26,032 nucleotides of DNA, taken from the NCBI GenBank assembly GCA_021816545.1, contig JAKAXP010000009.1, forward strand, positions 1 to 26,032, given 5' to 3'. This DNA comes from Bacteroidota bacterium (GTDB taxonomy: Bacteria > Bacteroidota > Bacteroidia > Bacteroidales > VadinHA17). Under the pieces are notes generated by a model. It worked only from the letters and a program-made list of their open reading frames with translations, made no database searches and was not told the origin of the DNA. The stretch's first letter is position 1. Every line of letters begins with the position of its first letter. Shown piece by piece: positions 1-7,637 of the stretch. Made by a program: the position numbers and the translations under genes.

Positions 1-476
1 CGATCTCCGACAGAAAAGCGCTCGTCAGAGCGGTTATGGAAGATCTGATTGATATTATCGCTACCGACCATGCGCCTCACACTCTTGAGGAAAAAAGTGC
101 ACCCTATTTCAGTGCACCGTCAGGCGGGCCAACAGTACAGCACTCGCTCGTGATGATGCTGGAGCTCTGCCACAGGGGCGAACTGACCCCGGAGATAGTG
201 GTTCGCAAAATGTGCCATAATCCCGCACTTGTTTTTGGCATCCCGGATCGCGGGTTTGTAAGGGAGGGATTCAAGGCAGACCTGGTGCTTGTCGATCCGG
301 CTGCCCCGTGGACTGCGGCGAAGGAAAACGTAATGTACAAATGCGGATGGTCGCCACTGGAGGGAACAACATTCCGCAGCAGCGTCATTACAACATTCGC
401 AAACGGCCTCCCGGTCTATGAAAACGGCAGCATGACAGGGCTGCGTGCCGCGGAGATGCTTCATTTCAAAAGATAA
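1..476 (+). CDS. pyrC: Dihydroorotase, C-terminal part (5' end outside window)
   Basis: Third enzyme of de novo pyrimidine synthesis, a zinc amidohydrolase that interconverts carbamoyl-aspartate and dihydroorotate in the cytoplasm. The reading frame is open from base 3, so the gene starts upstream of the window; the ATG at 36 is internal. About 157 codons are present. The segment ATDHAPHTLEEK holds the amidohydrolase catalytic aspartate and the DHAPH signature of class I dihydroorotases. It is followed by the SGGPTVQHS segment and by the metal-dependent hydrolase tail (GFKADLVLVDP), which returns to the small beta domain. Stop is TAA at 474-476. The next gene follows after 12 bases, so the two may be cotranscribed. 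The assignment to the dihydroorotase family is firm; hydantoinase or allantoinase is less likely given the DHAPH context. Confidence 0.92.
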   Translation, partial: ISDRKALVRAVMEDLIDIIATDHAPHTLEEKSAPYFSAPSGGPTVQHSLVMMLELCHRGELTPEIVVRKMCHNPALVFGIPDRGFVREGFKADLVLVDPAAPWTAAKENVMYKCGWSPLEGTTFRSSVITTFANGLPVYENGSMTGLRAAEMLHFKR

Positions 477-488
477 AGAGGACGCAGT

Positions 489-1082
489 ATGAAAAGTATT
501 GCACTGCTGATTTTAATGACTGCACTCACGGTCTCATGCGGGGATGGAGGCAACACCGTCAAAGGACCTTCCGGCCGTGGTAATCAAACCAATGGGTCAA
601 ACACTGGCGTTACAAGATCAGAAGACCAGACCGTAAAAGCAGACAGCACTTTGGCAAATACTGGTTCCGGCACAGATCTCCCTGCAGGCGCCGTGCTCAT
701 CGCCACTGACATTGTAACCGAAGTGATCATCCGCCCTGACCCTGAAGGCGATCCCTGGGAGTCGGAGAAGGTTGCCGGCTACAAAGGAGAGCCTCTTGTA
801 GACGGTATCTTCAACCAAATCTATGACGGCAGCCTGACAGTATACGACTATCACAGCGGTGAACCGCTCACCAGGGATGATGTGAAGAAGATTGAAGGTG
901 AATTCAAGAATGACAGGACGAAGATCGGGAAACTATCTTTTACCGAAGACTGGTACTATTTCCCGGAAGAAAACAGGCTGGAGAAGCGGGCGAAGTCGGT
1001 CACATTCGGTTATGAACTGTACAATAACCTGGGCAAAGTGTATGCATACAGGGCAGCCTTCAGGGCTGACCTTCAGCAGTGA
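489..1082 (+). CDS. Small secreted lipoprotein, possibly GldN-like
   Basis: A 197-residue predicted lipoprotein. The N-terminus is a short lysine-led hydrophobic segment ending in LTVSC, giving a lipidated cysteine at residue 17, followed by a Gly/Asn/Thr-rich low-complexity linker to about residue 65. The C-terminal 120 residues look folded: they contain FNQIYDGSLTVYDY, then PLTRDDVKKIEGEF, then FTEDWYYFPEENRLEKR and a final aromatic strand-rich stretch. The order 'output element, Y-D-Y, PLT, E-x-W-Y/F-F-D/P' is reminiscent of GldN/PorN, periplasmic proteins of the type IX secretion and gliding machinery. That resemblance is from memory of the family and is not proven. A purine-rich AAAGAGGA lies 6 bases before the ATG. 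The 3' end faces the 3' end of aspartate kinase with 9 bases between them. Confidence 0.75.
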   Translation: MKSIALLILMTALTVSCGDGGNTVKGPSGRGNQTNGSNTGVTRSEDQTVKADSTLANTGSGTDLPAGAVLIATDIVTEVIIRPDPEGDPWESEKVAGYKGEPLVDGIFNQIYDGSLTVYDYHSGEPLTRDDVKKIEGEFKNDRTKIGKLSFTEDWYYFPEENRLEKRAKSVTFGYELYNNLGKVYAYRAAFRADLQQ

Positions 1083-1091
1083 GTTTTCAGT

Positions 1092-2342
1092 TTACCTGAC
1101 AACCAGCCGGACAGTATTGCGTGTCTTCTGGGAAAGAAGCACCTCACGGCTGCCGGTAACAAGTGCAGCCGCCTCAGGAGTGGAGTGACGCACGGTCAGC
1201 ATCTCAACGCCGTCATTGTAGAGAACAGTATACTCTTTCTTCAGTTCCTCTATTATTTCATCCACCCTGTGTTCCTCATGGTCAATGCATACATTGATAC
1301 TGACAGCACCTGTCTGAACAAGGTTAACCTTCAGCCCTGTCTGCGCCAGCAGGTGGAACAGCCCTGCCAGGTTATCTCCCATGACAAAGGAAAGGTCCTT
1401 CGGTATAAGTGACAACAGCATCTGACCTGATTTTCTCACAAACACCGGGCACATTTCACCCTGCGGGGCACCTTCTGAGATAAGTGTTCCCTCAGCCTCC
1501 CTGTCCGCGAATGACCTTACACGCATCGGAATACCCTTGTTATGCAGAGGCTTGATTGTTTTAGGGTGTATTACCCTGGCACCAGAATAGGTCATCTCCA
1601 CAGCTTCAAGGTATGAAATATGAGGCAGCGTAACTGCTGAAGGCATCCAGTCAGGGTCTGCGTTCATAATACCCGGCACATCCTTCCATACAACCACATC
1701 CCTGGCATCAAGCATATTGGCAAACAATGCAGCGGAATAATCTGATCCTTCCCTGCCGAGGGTGGTTGCCTCACCTGCCTCTGTGGCGCCGATAAACCCC
1801 TGGGTTACATAAAGATCTGCACTGCTGAAGTTAAACCGCTCCCTTACTGCTCTCTGTGAGCTTTCCCATAATATCCCGGCATCACGGTACCTGTCATCGG
1901 TAATCAGAAGTTTTCTTGCATCAGCCCATTCTGATCTTAACCCGCGCGTACGGAGATAAGCTTCCACAATCATAGTTGACCATAATTCCCCGTTTGACAC
2001 AATCATATCATAATCATGATCATAATCCCCGGGTTCCTTCCTGTCAAGCAATCCGCCAAATTCCCGGAATATGCTTTTAACTCTTTCCATTTCAGGGGTC
2101 GCGGCACCAAAAAGCTGTTCAGCTATGCTGATATGGTACTCTGTAACCTCTCTTACAAGTGACCGGGTCTCGGGATCTCCTTGGCGCCATCCGGCAAGAA
2201 TCCGCTCAAGGGCGTTGGTTGTTTTGCCGAAGGCTGAGATGACCACGACAAGCCTGTCATTTTCCTCTGAAACGATATCAAACAGGTTTATTATTCCCTC
2301 TGCATTCCTTACGGATGCGCCACCGAATTTAAATACTCTCAT
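1092..2342 (-). CDS. lysC: Aspartate kinase, monofunctional
   Basis: Phosphorylates aspartate in the first step of lysine, threonine, methionine and diaminopimelate synthesis. 416 residues, with no fused homoserine dehydrogenase. The N-terminus MRVFKFGGAS carries the kinase nucleotide-binding motif (KFGGAS where many homologues have KFGGTS). Further kinase motifs are VVVISAFGKTTNAL, the aspartate/ATP segment LGREGSDYSAALFA, WKDVPGIMNADP and EAVEMTYSGARVIHPKTI. The last 110 or so residues form the regulatory ACT region (starting near SLIPKDLSFVMG), so feedback inhibition by an amino acid is likely, though which one cannot be read from sequence. The gene is divergent from fbp, with 86 bases between start codons and a good promoter match on this strand. 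The leader is about a dozen bases, which leaves no room for a lysine riboswitch or attenuator. Confidence 0.93.
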   Translation of the reverse strand: MRVFKFGGASVRNAEGIINLFDIVSEENDRLVVVISAFGKTTNALERILAGWRQGDPETRSLVREVTEYHISIAEQLFGAATPEMERVKSIFREFGGLLDRKEPGDYDHDYDMIVSNGELWSTMIVEAYLRTRGLRSEWADARKLLITDDRYRDAGILWESSQRAVRERFNFSSADLYVTQGFIGATEAGEATTLGREGSDYSAALFANMLDARDVVVWKDVPGIMNADPDWMPSAVTLPHISYLEAVEMTYSGARVIHPKTIKPLHNKGIPMRVRSFADREAEGTLISEGAPQGEMCPVFVRKSGQMLLSLIPKDLSFVMGDNLAGLFHLLAQTGLKVNLVQTGAVSINVCIDHEEHRVDEIIEELKKEYTVLYNDGVEMLTVRHSTPEAAALVTGSREVLLSQKTRNTVRLVVR

Positions 2343-2359
2343 TCCGGGATTTGTTTGTG

Positions 2360-2389
2360 CAAATTTATAATTTAGCCTTTAGAATACAA
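2360..2389 (-). promoter_or_regulatory. Bacteroidota-type promoter for lysC
   Basis: On the minus strand a -7 element TAAATTTG (2360-2367) exactly matches the Bacteroidota consensus TAnnTTTG. It is preceded, after 19 bases, by TTG (2387-2389) at the -33 position. Transcription would begin near 2354, about a dozen bases before the lysC ATG at 2342. Spacing and position both fit; the -33 box is a shortened match. Confidence 0.6.
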
Positions 2390-2428
2390 TTTACCCCGGT
2401 CCACAGGTATAACAAGATCATTTTCAAT

Positions 2429-3433
2429 ATGTCAAGCTACGACATCACCAGCCTGAACGATTTCATCGTCAGGAAACAGAAAGATTTTCCCTTTGCAACG
2501 GGTGAGCTTTCGAGTCTTCTTCACCACATCGGCACCGCTGCCAAGATGGTCAATGCCAAAATCCGCAAGGCAGGACTTGTTGAGATACTCGGGAAGGCAG
2601 GCGCAGAGAATCCCCATGGGGAAGAGCAGCAGAAGCTCGACCGCTATGCAGATGAAGTTTTCATAGACGCCCTCAGGTCTTCCGGTCAGTGCGCGGGCGT
2701 TGCCTCGGAAGAAAACCAGAACGAGGTGATCTTTACCGGTGAGTTTTCCGGAAAGGGGAAGTATGTGGTATGCTTTGATCCTCTTGACGGCTCATCAAAC
2801 ATTGACGTCAACGTGTCAGTCGGCTCTATATTCTCAATCTATCGCCGCGTTACAGAGCGTGATGCAGAGGCCGGGGTGATCGACTTCCTGCAGGAGGGCA
2901 GCAGGCAGGTGGCAGCCGGGTACGTAATCTACGGTTCATCAACAATGCTTGTCTATTCCACGGGCAACGGGGTAAACGGCTTCACGCTTGATCCTACCAT
3001 TGGGGAGTTCTGCCTTTCCCATCCCAACATCAAAACACCGGAGACCGGGAGGATCTACTCAATAAATGAAGGCAACTATATCAGGTTTCCTGACGGTGTA
3101 AAGAAGTACATCAAGTATTGCCAGGAGAATGATCCTGCCACAGGAAGACCTTATATCTCAAGGTATATCGGATCGCTGGTCTCCGATGTGCATCGCAACA
3201 TGCTTACGGGCGGCATATTCCTCTATCCCCCGTCAATAAATTACCCCTCGGGGAAGCTTAGGCTGGTTTATGAATGCAACCCGATATCATTCCTCATTGA
3301 ACAGGCCGGAGGGGTTGCCACCGACGGCAACAGGCGGATACTTTCCCTCAGGCCGGAATCGCTTCACCAGCGTACCCCATTCTACTGCGGGTCACCTGAT
3401 ATGATAAGGAAACTGGTCGGGATGTGCTGCTGA
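2429..3433 (+). CDS. fbp: Fructose-1,6-bisphosphatase, class I
   Basis: Hydrolyses fructose 1,6-bisphosphate to fructose 6-phosphate, the committed gluconeogenic step, in the cytoplasm. 334 residues from the ATG at 2429, close to the usual class I length. Evidence includes ASEENQNE (metal-binding acidic pair near residue 94), the diagnostic FDPLDGSSNIDVNVSVGS with D117 and D120 as metal ligands, and GRIYSINEGNY, YIGSLVSDVHRNMLTGGIFLYP and LRLVYECNPISFLIEQAGG around the substrate site. The reading frame stays open upstream to 2351, but those 26 extra residues are unlike the family and lie in the lysC promoter region, so I chose 2429, where MSSYDITSLNDFI begins as in homologues. Many Bacteroidota instead carry the unrelated class III enzyme; this one is clearly class I. 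No convincing promoter of its own is visible. Confidence 0.95.
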   Translation: MSSYDITSLNDFIVRKQKDFPFATGELSSLLHHIGTAAKMVNAKIRKAGLVEILGKAGAENPHGEEQQKLDRYADEVFIDALRSSGQCAGVASEENQNEVIFTGEFSGKGKYVVCFDPLDGSSNIDVNVSVGSIFSIYRRVTERDAEAGVIDFLQEGSRQVAAGYVIYGSSTMLVYSTGNGVNGFTLDPTIGEFCLSHPNIKTPETGRIYSINEGNYIRFPDGVKKYIKYCQENDPATGRPYISRYIGSLVSDVHRNMLTGGIFLYPPSINYPSGKLRLVYECNPISFLIEQAGGVATDGNRRILSLRPESLHQRTPFYCGSPDMIRKLVGMCC

Positions 3434-3440
3434 GCCGCCC

Positions 3441-3464
3441 CACCCGGCCAGGCCAGGTGATTTT
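3441..3464 (+). terminator. Weak candidate terminator after fbp
   Basis: Eight bases after the fbp stop, CACCCGG and CCAGGTG can pair (one mismatch) around a five-base loop and are followed by ATTTT. The stem is short and the T-run is only four long, so this is a candidate only. Position between fbp and the mfd promoter is appropriate. Confidence 0.25.
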
Positions 3465-3487
3465 CCCTGAAAGAGAGAGCCTTTCTC

Positions 3488-3518
3488 TTTGTGTTGACCT
3501 GCAGCTTTGTTAATTTTG
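3488..3518 (+). promoter_or_regulatory. Strong Bacteroidota-type promoter for the mfd operon
   Basis: TTTG at 3488-3491, a 19-base spacer, and TAATTTTG at 3511-3518 match the phylum consensus TTTG-N19-TAnnTTTG at every fixed position. Initiation would be near 3525, some 12 bases before the mfd ATG at 3537. This site decides the mfd start, because a TTG at 3507 lies inside the promoter. It is the best promoter match seen in the window and probably drives seven genes to 12259. Confidence 0.72.
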
Positions 3519-3536
3519 CAGCCTCGGACAAAATCA

Positions 3537-6500
3537 ATGGCCAGCACCGTTTTCAGAGACATTTACAGGCAGCATCCCTCCTTCAGCAGGCTTGAGGAAC
3601 TACTCGCAGGCGACAGCCGCGAGCCTGTGACAATCCACGGCCTTACCGGATCATCACGTGCAGTGGTGATGGCCGGGGCACTGTCACAGCAGCCCACTAC
3701 GCACGTGGTGCTGCTGCCGGAAAAGGAAGACGCGGCCTACTTTTACAATGACCTCACCTCGCTCCTTGGAGAAGATAATATCTTCTTCTTCCCGGGCACC
3801 TACAAGCGGTCTGTAATGTATGACCAGACCGAGCCTGCAAACATCATACTGAGGGCAGAAGTGCTCAATTTCCTCACCTCCGGACGTCGGAAGTGCATAA
3901 TTGTCACCTACCCTGAGTCGGTCATGGAGAAGGTTGTAAGCAAGACCAGCCTGAAGAAGAACACCTTCTCAATCAAAAAAGGGGCAAAGCTCTCAATCGA
4001 GTTCCTCGAGGAGGTTTTGCGCGAATACAATTTCCGGCGCACCGATTTTGTCTATGAGCCCGGGCAGTATTCGGTCAGGGGAAGCATAACCGACCTCTTC
4101 TCCTACTCGGCTGACAAGCCCTACAGGATTGACTTCTTCGGCGAGGAGGTTGACTCGATACGCTCGTTCAGTCCTGATGACCAGCTCTCACTGCAGCTTC
4201 ATGACGAGATCCAGGTGATACCTGACATACAGGAGCTTGCCTTCCATGAGAGCTCTGACAGCTTCATCGATTTCATTCCCCCCTCCTCAATCATCTGGAG
4301 TGATAATTTTGACTACATCGTTGAGAAGACTGACAATATCTGGGCACAGGCCCGCACCCGGAGCTCGAAAGGGGAGATCTCTGACCGCCGTGACATAATC
4401 ATCACAGGCCGTCATCTCGAGGAGCTCTGCTCACATCACCGCCGCATCTTCTTCGGCAGGGGGAGACATGATCAGGCCACTCTCAACATTGAGTTCCGCA
4501 CCGAGCCGCAACCGGCCTTCAACAAGAACTTCACCCTGCTGACATCAAGGCTGGCCTCAAATGTCCAGGAAGGGTACCGCAACTTCATCATCTCCGAGAG
4601 CGAGGTGCAGGAGCAGCGCCTGAAGGAGATCTTTGCCGAGACGGACCCGACGGTGCAGTTCACCCCCCTCCTGCTCAACCTGCACCAGGGTTTCACCGAT
4701 CATGATCTTCGGATAGCGGTTTACACTGATCATCAGATTTTTGACCGGTATCACAAGTTCCGTATCAGGGGTTTCTTCACGCGCCGTGACAGCATGACCG
4801 TCAGGGAGCTGACCGATCTCAACCCGGGTGATTATGTGGTTCATTCTGACCATGGTATAGGCCGCTTCGGGGGGCTCGAAAAGATTGAGGTCAACGGCCG
4901 GATGCAGGAGGCCATCAAACTTGTTTTCAAGGACAATGATATCCTATACGTAGGAATACACGCCCTGCACCGGATCTCCAAATACAAGGGCAAGGATGAC
5001 AGCCCGCCGCGCATCAACAAGCTGGGGACCGGGGCCTGGCAGAAGATGAAGCAGGCAACGAAGAAGAAGGTGAAGGACATCGCGCGTGACCTTATTCTTC
5101 TTTACGCAAAGCGAAAAGCCTCCGGCGGATTCTCCTACTCGCCCGACTCGTACCTGCAGCGGGAGCTGGAGGCATCGTTTATCTGGGAGGATACACCCGA
5201 CCAGCTTGCAAGTACAATAGCCGTGAAGGAGGATATGGAGGCCCCGGTGCCCATGGACCGCCTTATATGCGGTGATGTAGGGTTCGGCAAGACCGAGATA
5301 GCCATCCGCGCAGCCTTCAAGGCTGCCACGGACGGGAAGCAGACAGCGGTGCTGGTGCCCACCACCATCCTTGCACTTCAGCATTTCAAGACATTTTCAT
5401 CTCGCCTGGAGAACTTTCCCTGCAAGGTCGACTACATCAGCAGGCACCGCAAACCGGCAGAACAGAAGCAGATCCTGAAGCGGCTCGCCGACGGCGAAAT
5501 TGATATCATCGTGGGGACGCACAAGCTCACGGGCAAGGAGGTGAAGTTCAAGGACCTGGGACTGCTTGTCATAGATGAGGAACAGCGCTTCGGCGTAGCC
5601 GTGAAGGAGAGGCTTAAAACACTCAGGGCAGGGGTTGACACCCTCACCCTGACAGCCACCCCGATACCACGCACACTGCAGTTCTCCCTGATGGGAGCAC
5701 GTGACCTGTCAGTCATCAGCACACCTCCGCCGAACAGGATGCCAATCATCACCGAGCTTCACGGATTCAACGAGGATATAATACGTGAAGGTATTGTTTA
5801 CGAGGTGAGCCGCAACGGACAGGTTTTCTTCATCAACAACAGGATAGAGAACATCCTGGAGGTTAAGGCCTCCCTGCTTCACATATGCCCGGAGATCAAG
5901 ATTGGTGTTGTCCATGGACGGATGGAGGGCGAGGAGATCGAAAACATAATGTCTGACTTCATCCGGGGTGATTACGATGTGCTTCTGGCCACAACAATCA
6001 TTGAATCGGGTCTTGACATCCCGAATGCCAATACAATCTTCATCAATGACGCGCACAATTTCGGCCTTTCCGAGCTGCACCAGCTCCGTGGCAGGGTGGG
6101 CCGTTCAAACAGGAAGGCCTTCTGTTACCTGCTTACCCCGCCAATCTCGGTGCTGACGGGCGATGCCAGACGGAGACTGAAGGCGATAGAGGAGAACTAC
6201 GAGCTTGGAAGCGGATTCAACATAGCATTGCAGGATCTTGACATCAGGGGTGCCGGCAACCTCCTGGGAGGTGAACAGAGCGGCTTCATCGCCGATGTGG
6301 GGTATGAGACCTACCAGAAGATCCTTGACGAGGCTGTCCGGGAACTTAAAGAGGAAGAGTTCAGCGGCCTCTTCCCCGCAATGGCCGGACAGAAGGAGTC
6401 TGTTGCAGAGGAGAAACCCAGACAGTTTGTTGCAGATGTCACCGTGGAGACTGACATGGAGATAATGTTCCCCGATGACTATGTATCCAACATCCCGGAG

Positions 6501-6914
6501 CGCATCAGGTTGTACAAGGAGCTCAATGAAATCAGGGACGATGCCGGGCTTAAAGCATATGAGGCTCATCTTACCGACCGGTTCGGTCCCCCGCCCGGGC
6601 CGGCCAGGGCGCTTCTGGAGCTGGTCAGGCTCAGGTGGGCCGCTGCCGGAGCAGGAATTGAAAAGGTTATTCTTAAAAATAACACTCTGATTGCTAACTT
6701 TGTGACGGACCAGTCGTCACAGTTCTACCGGTCACCCCTGTTCGTGTCGGTGATGAACTATGTCAACAGGAGGCAGGGCAACATGTCAGTGAAGCAGAAC
6801 AACAACAAGCTAAGCCTCACGGTCAGGAATGTAACGTCTGTTGTACAGGCCATTGACCTGTTTGAAGGAATACTTAAGTATCATGAGTCAACCATGACTT
6901 CAAGGGCAAACTGA
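3537..6914 (+). CDS. mfd: Transcription-repair coupling factor
   Basis: Cytoplasmic SF2 translocase that removes RNA polymerase stalled at DNA lesions and recruits UvrA for nucleotide excision repair. 1125 residues from the ATG at 3537, near the length of the E. coli protein. The N-terminal third is the degenerate UvrB-like part (FFFPGTYKRS, REYNFRRTDFVYEPGQYSVRG). The RNA-polymerase-interacting domain follows (LTDLNPGDYVVHSDHGIGRF, near residues 425-445). The motor has Walker A GDVGFGKTE (579-587), DEEQ (680-683), LTATPIPRTL, TTIIESGLDIPN and the arginine-finger motif LRGRVGRS (about 850-857), then the RGAGNLLGGEQSG segment. The C-terminal autoinhibitory domain contains IPERIRLYKELNEI. It heads the operon; coaX follows after 3 bases. 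An upstream TTG (3507) was rejected because it overlaps the promoter and the leading residues are not family-like. Confidence 0.97.
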   Translation: MASTVFRDIYRQHPSFSRLEELLAGDSREPVTIHGLTGSSRAVVMAGALSQQPTTHVVLLPEKEDAAYFYNDLTSLLGEDNIFFFPGTYKRSVMYDQTEPANIILRAEVLNFLTSGRRKCIIVTYPESVMEKVVSKTSLKKNTFSIKKGAKLSIEFLEEVLREYNFRRTDFVYEPGQYSVRGSITDLFSYSADKPYRIDFFGEEVDSIRSFSPDDQLSLQLHDEIQVIPDIQELAFHESSDSFIDFIPPSSIIWSDNFDYIVEKTDNIWAQARTRSSKGEISDRRDIIITGRHLEELCSHHRRIFFGRGRHDQATLNIEFRTEPQPAFNKNFTLLTSRLASNVQEGYRNFIISESEVQEQRLKEIFAETDPTVQFTPLLLNLHQGFTDHDLRIAVYTDHQIFDRYHKFRIRGFFTRRDSMTVRELTDLNPGDYVVHSDHGIGRFGGLEKIEVNGRMQEAIKLVFKDNDILYVGIHALHRISKYKGKDDSPPRINKLGTGAWQKMKQATKKKVKDIARDLILLYAKRKASGGFSYSPDSYLQRELEASFIWEDTPDQLASTIAVKEDMEAPVPMDRLICGDVGFGKTEIAIRAAFKAATDGKQTAVLVPTTILALQHFKTFSSRLENFPCKVDYISRHRKPAEQKQILKRLADGEIDIIVGTHKLTGKEVKFKDLGLLVIDEEQRFGVAVKERLKTLRAGVDTLTLTATPIPRTLQFSLMGARDLSVISTPPPNRMPIITELHGFNEDIIREGIVYEVSRNGQVFFINNRIENILEVKASLLHICPEIKIGVVHGRMEGEEIENIMSDFIRGDYDVLLATTIIESGLDIPNANTIFINDAHNFGLSELHQLRGRVGRSNRKAFCYLLTPPISVLTGDARRRLKAIEENYELGSGFNIALQDLDIRGAGNLLGGEQSGFIADVGYETYQKILDEAVRELKEEEFSGLFPAMAGQKESVAEEKPRQFVADVTVETDMEIMFPDDYVSNIPERIRLYKELNEIRDDAGLKAYEAHLTDRFGPPPGPARALLELVRLRWAAAGAGIEKVILKNNTLIANFVTDQSSQFYRSPLFVSVMNYVNRRQGNMSVKQNNNKLSLTVRNVTSVVQAIDLFEGILKYHESTMTSRAN

Positions 6915-6917
6915 ACT

Positions 6918-7637
6918 ATGAACCTGATCATTGATATCGGAAACACTTCAGTCAAGGCTGCACTTGTCAGTGAGGGTGTGATAACCAGCCAGGAGCGCTT
7001 CGGCAGTGCTGATCCTGAGGTGATTGGCAGGTTTGCCGGTCGTCACAGGCTGAAGGGGGTGATAGTCTCGAGCGTAGGCGGTGATCCCTCCGCGCTTATT
7101 GACTTTTTTGGCACAAGGGCTGAAAGAGTGCATCATCTTACCGCCGGATCAGTATACCCGTTTGCCATAGACTATGAAACGCCTGAGACCCTGGGGGCTG
7201 ACCGGCTGGCGGCTGCCGCCGGTGCGGTTCACCGTCATCCGGGAGCTGACCTCCTGGTAATTGATGCAGGCAGCGCCCTGACTGTTGACCAGGTGACCGG
7301 GGGTGCATTCAGGGGTGGCAGCATCTCGCCTGGTCTTTCAATGAGATTCAGGGCACTGCATGAATACACTGACCGCCTGCCGCTGGTTACAAAACGAAGC
7401 GGCTTCACTTTCCCGGGCAGGACAACGGAAGATGCAATCGCCGGTGGCGTAATAATGGGCCTGGCATATGAAATAATTGAGTATATTCGCACATTCGAGA
7501 AAAAGTACCGTAATCCCGTTGCGGTCATCACGGGCGGAGACGGCGGAGTCATCACCCCGCTGGCAGGAGGCAGGTTGCTTCACTACCCTGACCTGGTAAC
7601 GGAGGGTTTGAATTTTTTACTGGAAACAAATGTATAA
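6918..7637 (+). CDS. coaX: Type III pantothenate kinase
   Basis: Phosphorylates pantothenate, the first step of coenzyme A synthesis; type III enzymes belong to the ASKHA fold, need a monovalent cation and are not inhibited by CoA. 239 residues, slightly short but complete. Visible motifs are the phosphate loop DIGNTSVK (6-13), PETLGADRLAAAAGA, the aspartate-containing segment LVIDAGSALTVDQV, GGSISPGLSMRFRALHEYTDRLP, AGGVIMGLAYEIIEYI and VITGGDGG near the end. Its ATG comes 3 bases after the mfd stop. Its 3' end overlaps the next start codon by 8 bases (7630-7637), suggesting translational coupling to the outer-membrane protein gene. The link of coaX to this envelope cluster is one I recall from other Bacteroidota genomes. 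Confidence 0.94.
   Translation: MNLIIDIGNTSVKAALVSEGVITSQERFGSADPEVIGRFAGRHRLKGVIVSSVGGDPSALIDFFGTRAERVHHLTAGSVYPFAIDYETPETLGADRLAAAAGAVHRHPGADLLVIDAGSALTVDQVTGGAFRGGSISPGLSMRFRALHEYTDRLPLVTKRSGFTFPGRTTEDAIAGGVIMGLAYEIIEYIRTFEKKYRNPVAVITGGDGGVITPLAGGRLLHYPDLVTEGLNFLLETNV

Noticed and set aside
2351..2428. Upstream start (alternative codon) for fructose-bisphosphatase
   Set aside because: The 26 extra residues do not resemble the family and fall in the divergent lysC promoter region; ATG 2429 gives the normal length.
2343..2428. Lysine riboswitch or attenuator before aspartate kinase
   Set aside because: The gap is 86 bases and the predicted leader only about a dozen, too short for a known riboswitch or a leader peptide.
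3470..3490. AAAGAGA / TCTCTTT inverted repeat after fbp
   Set aside because: An A/T-rich stem with no T-run after it, overlapping the mfd -33 box; too weak to call a terminator or operator.
3507..3536. TTG start giving ten extra residues on Mfd
   Set aside because: It lies between the -33 and -7 boxes of a consensus promoter and so would not be in the transcript; the extra residues are not family-like.
4944..5384. Open frame of 146 codons on the minus strand inside mfd
   Set aside because: Antisense to the Mfd motor domain; no independent coding evidence.
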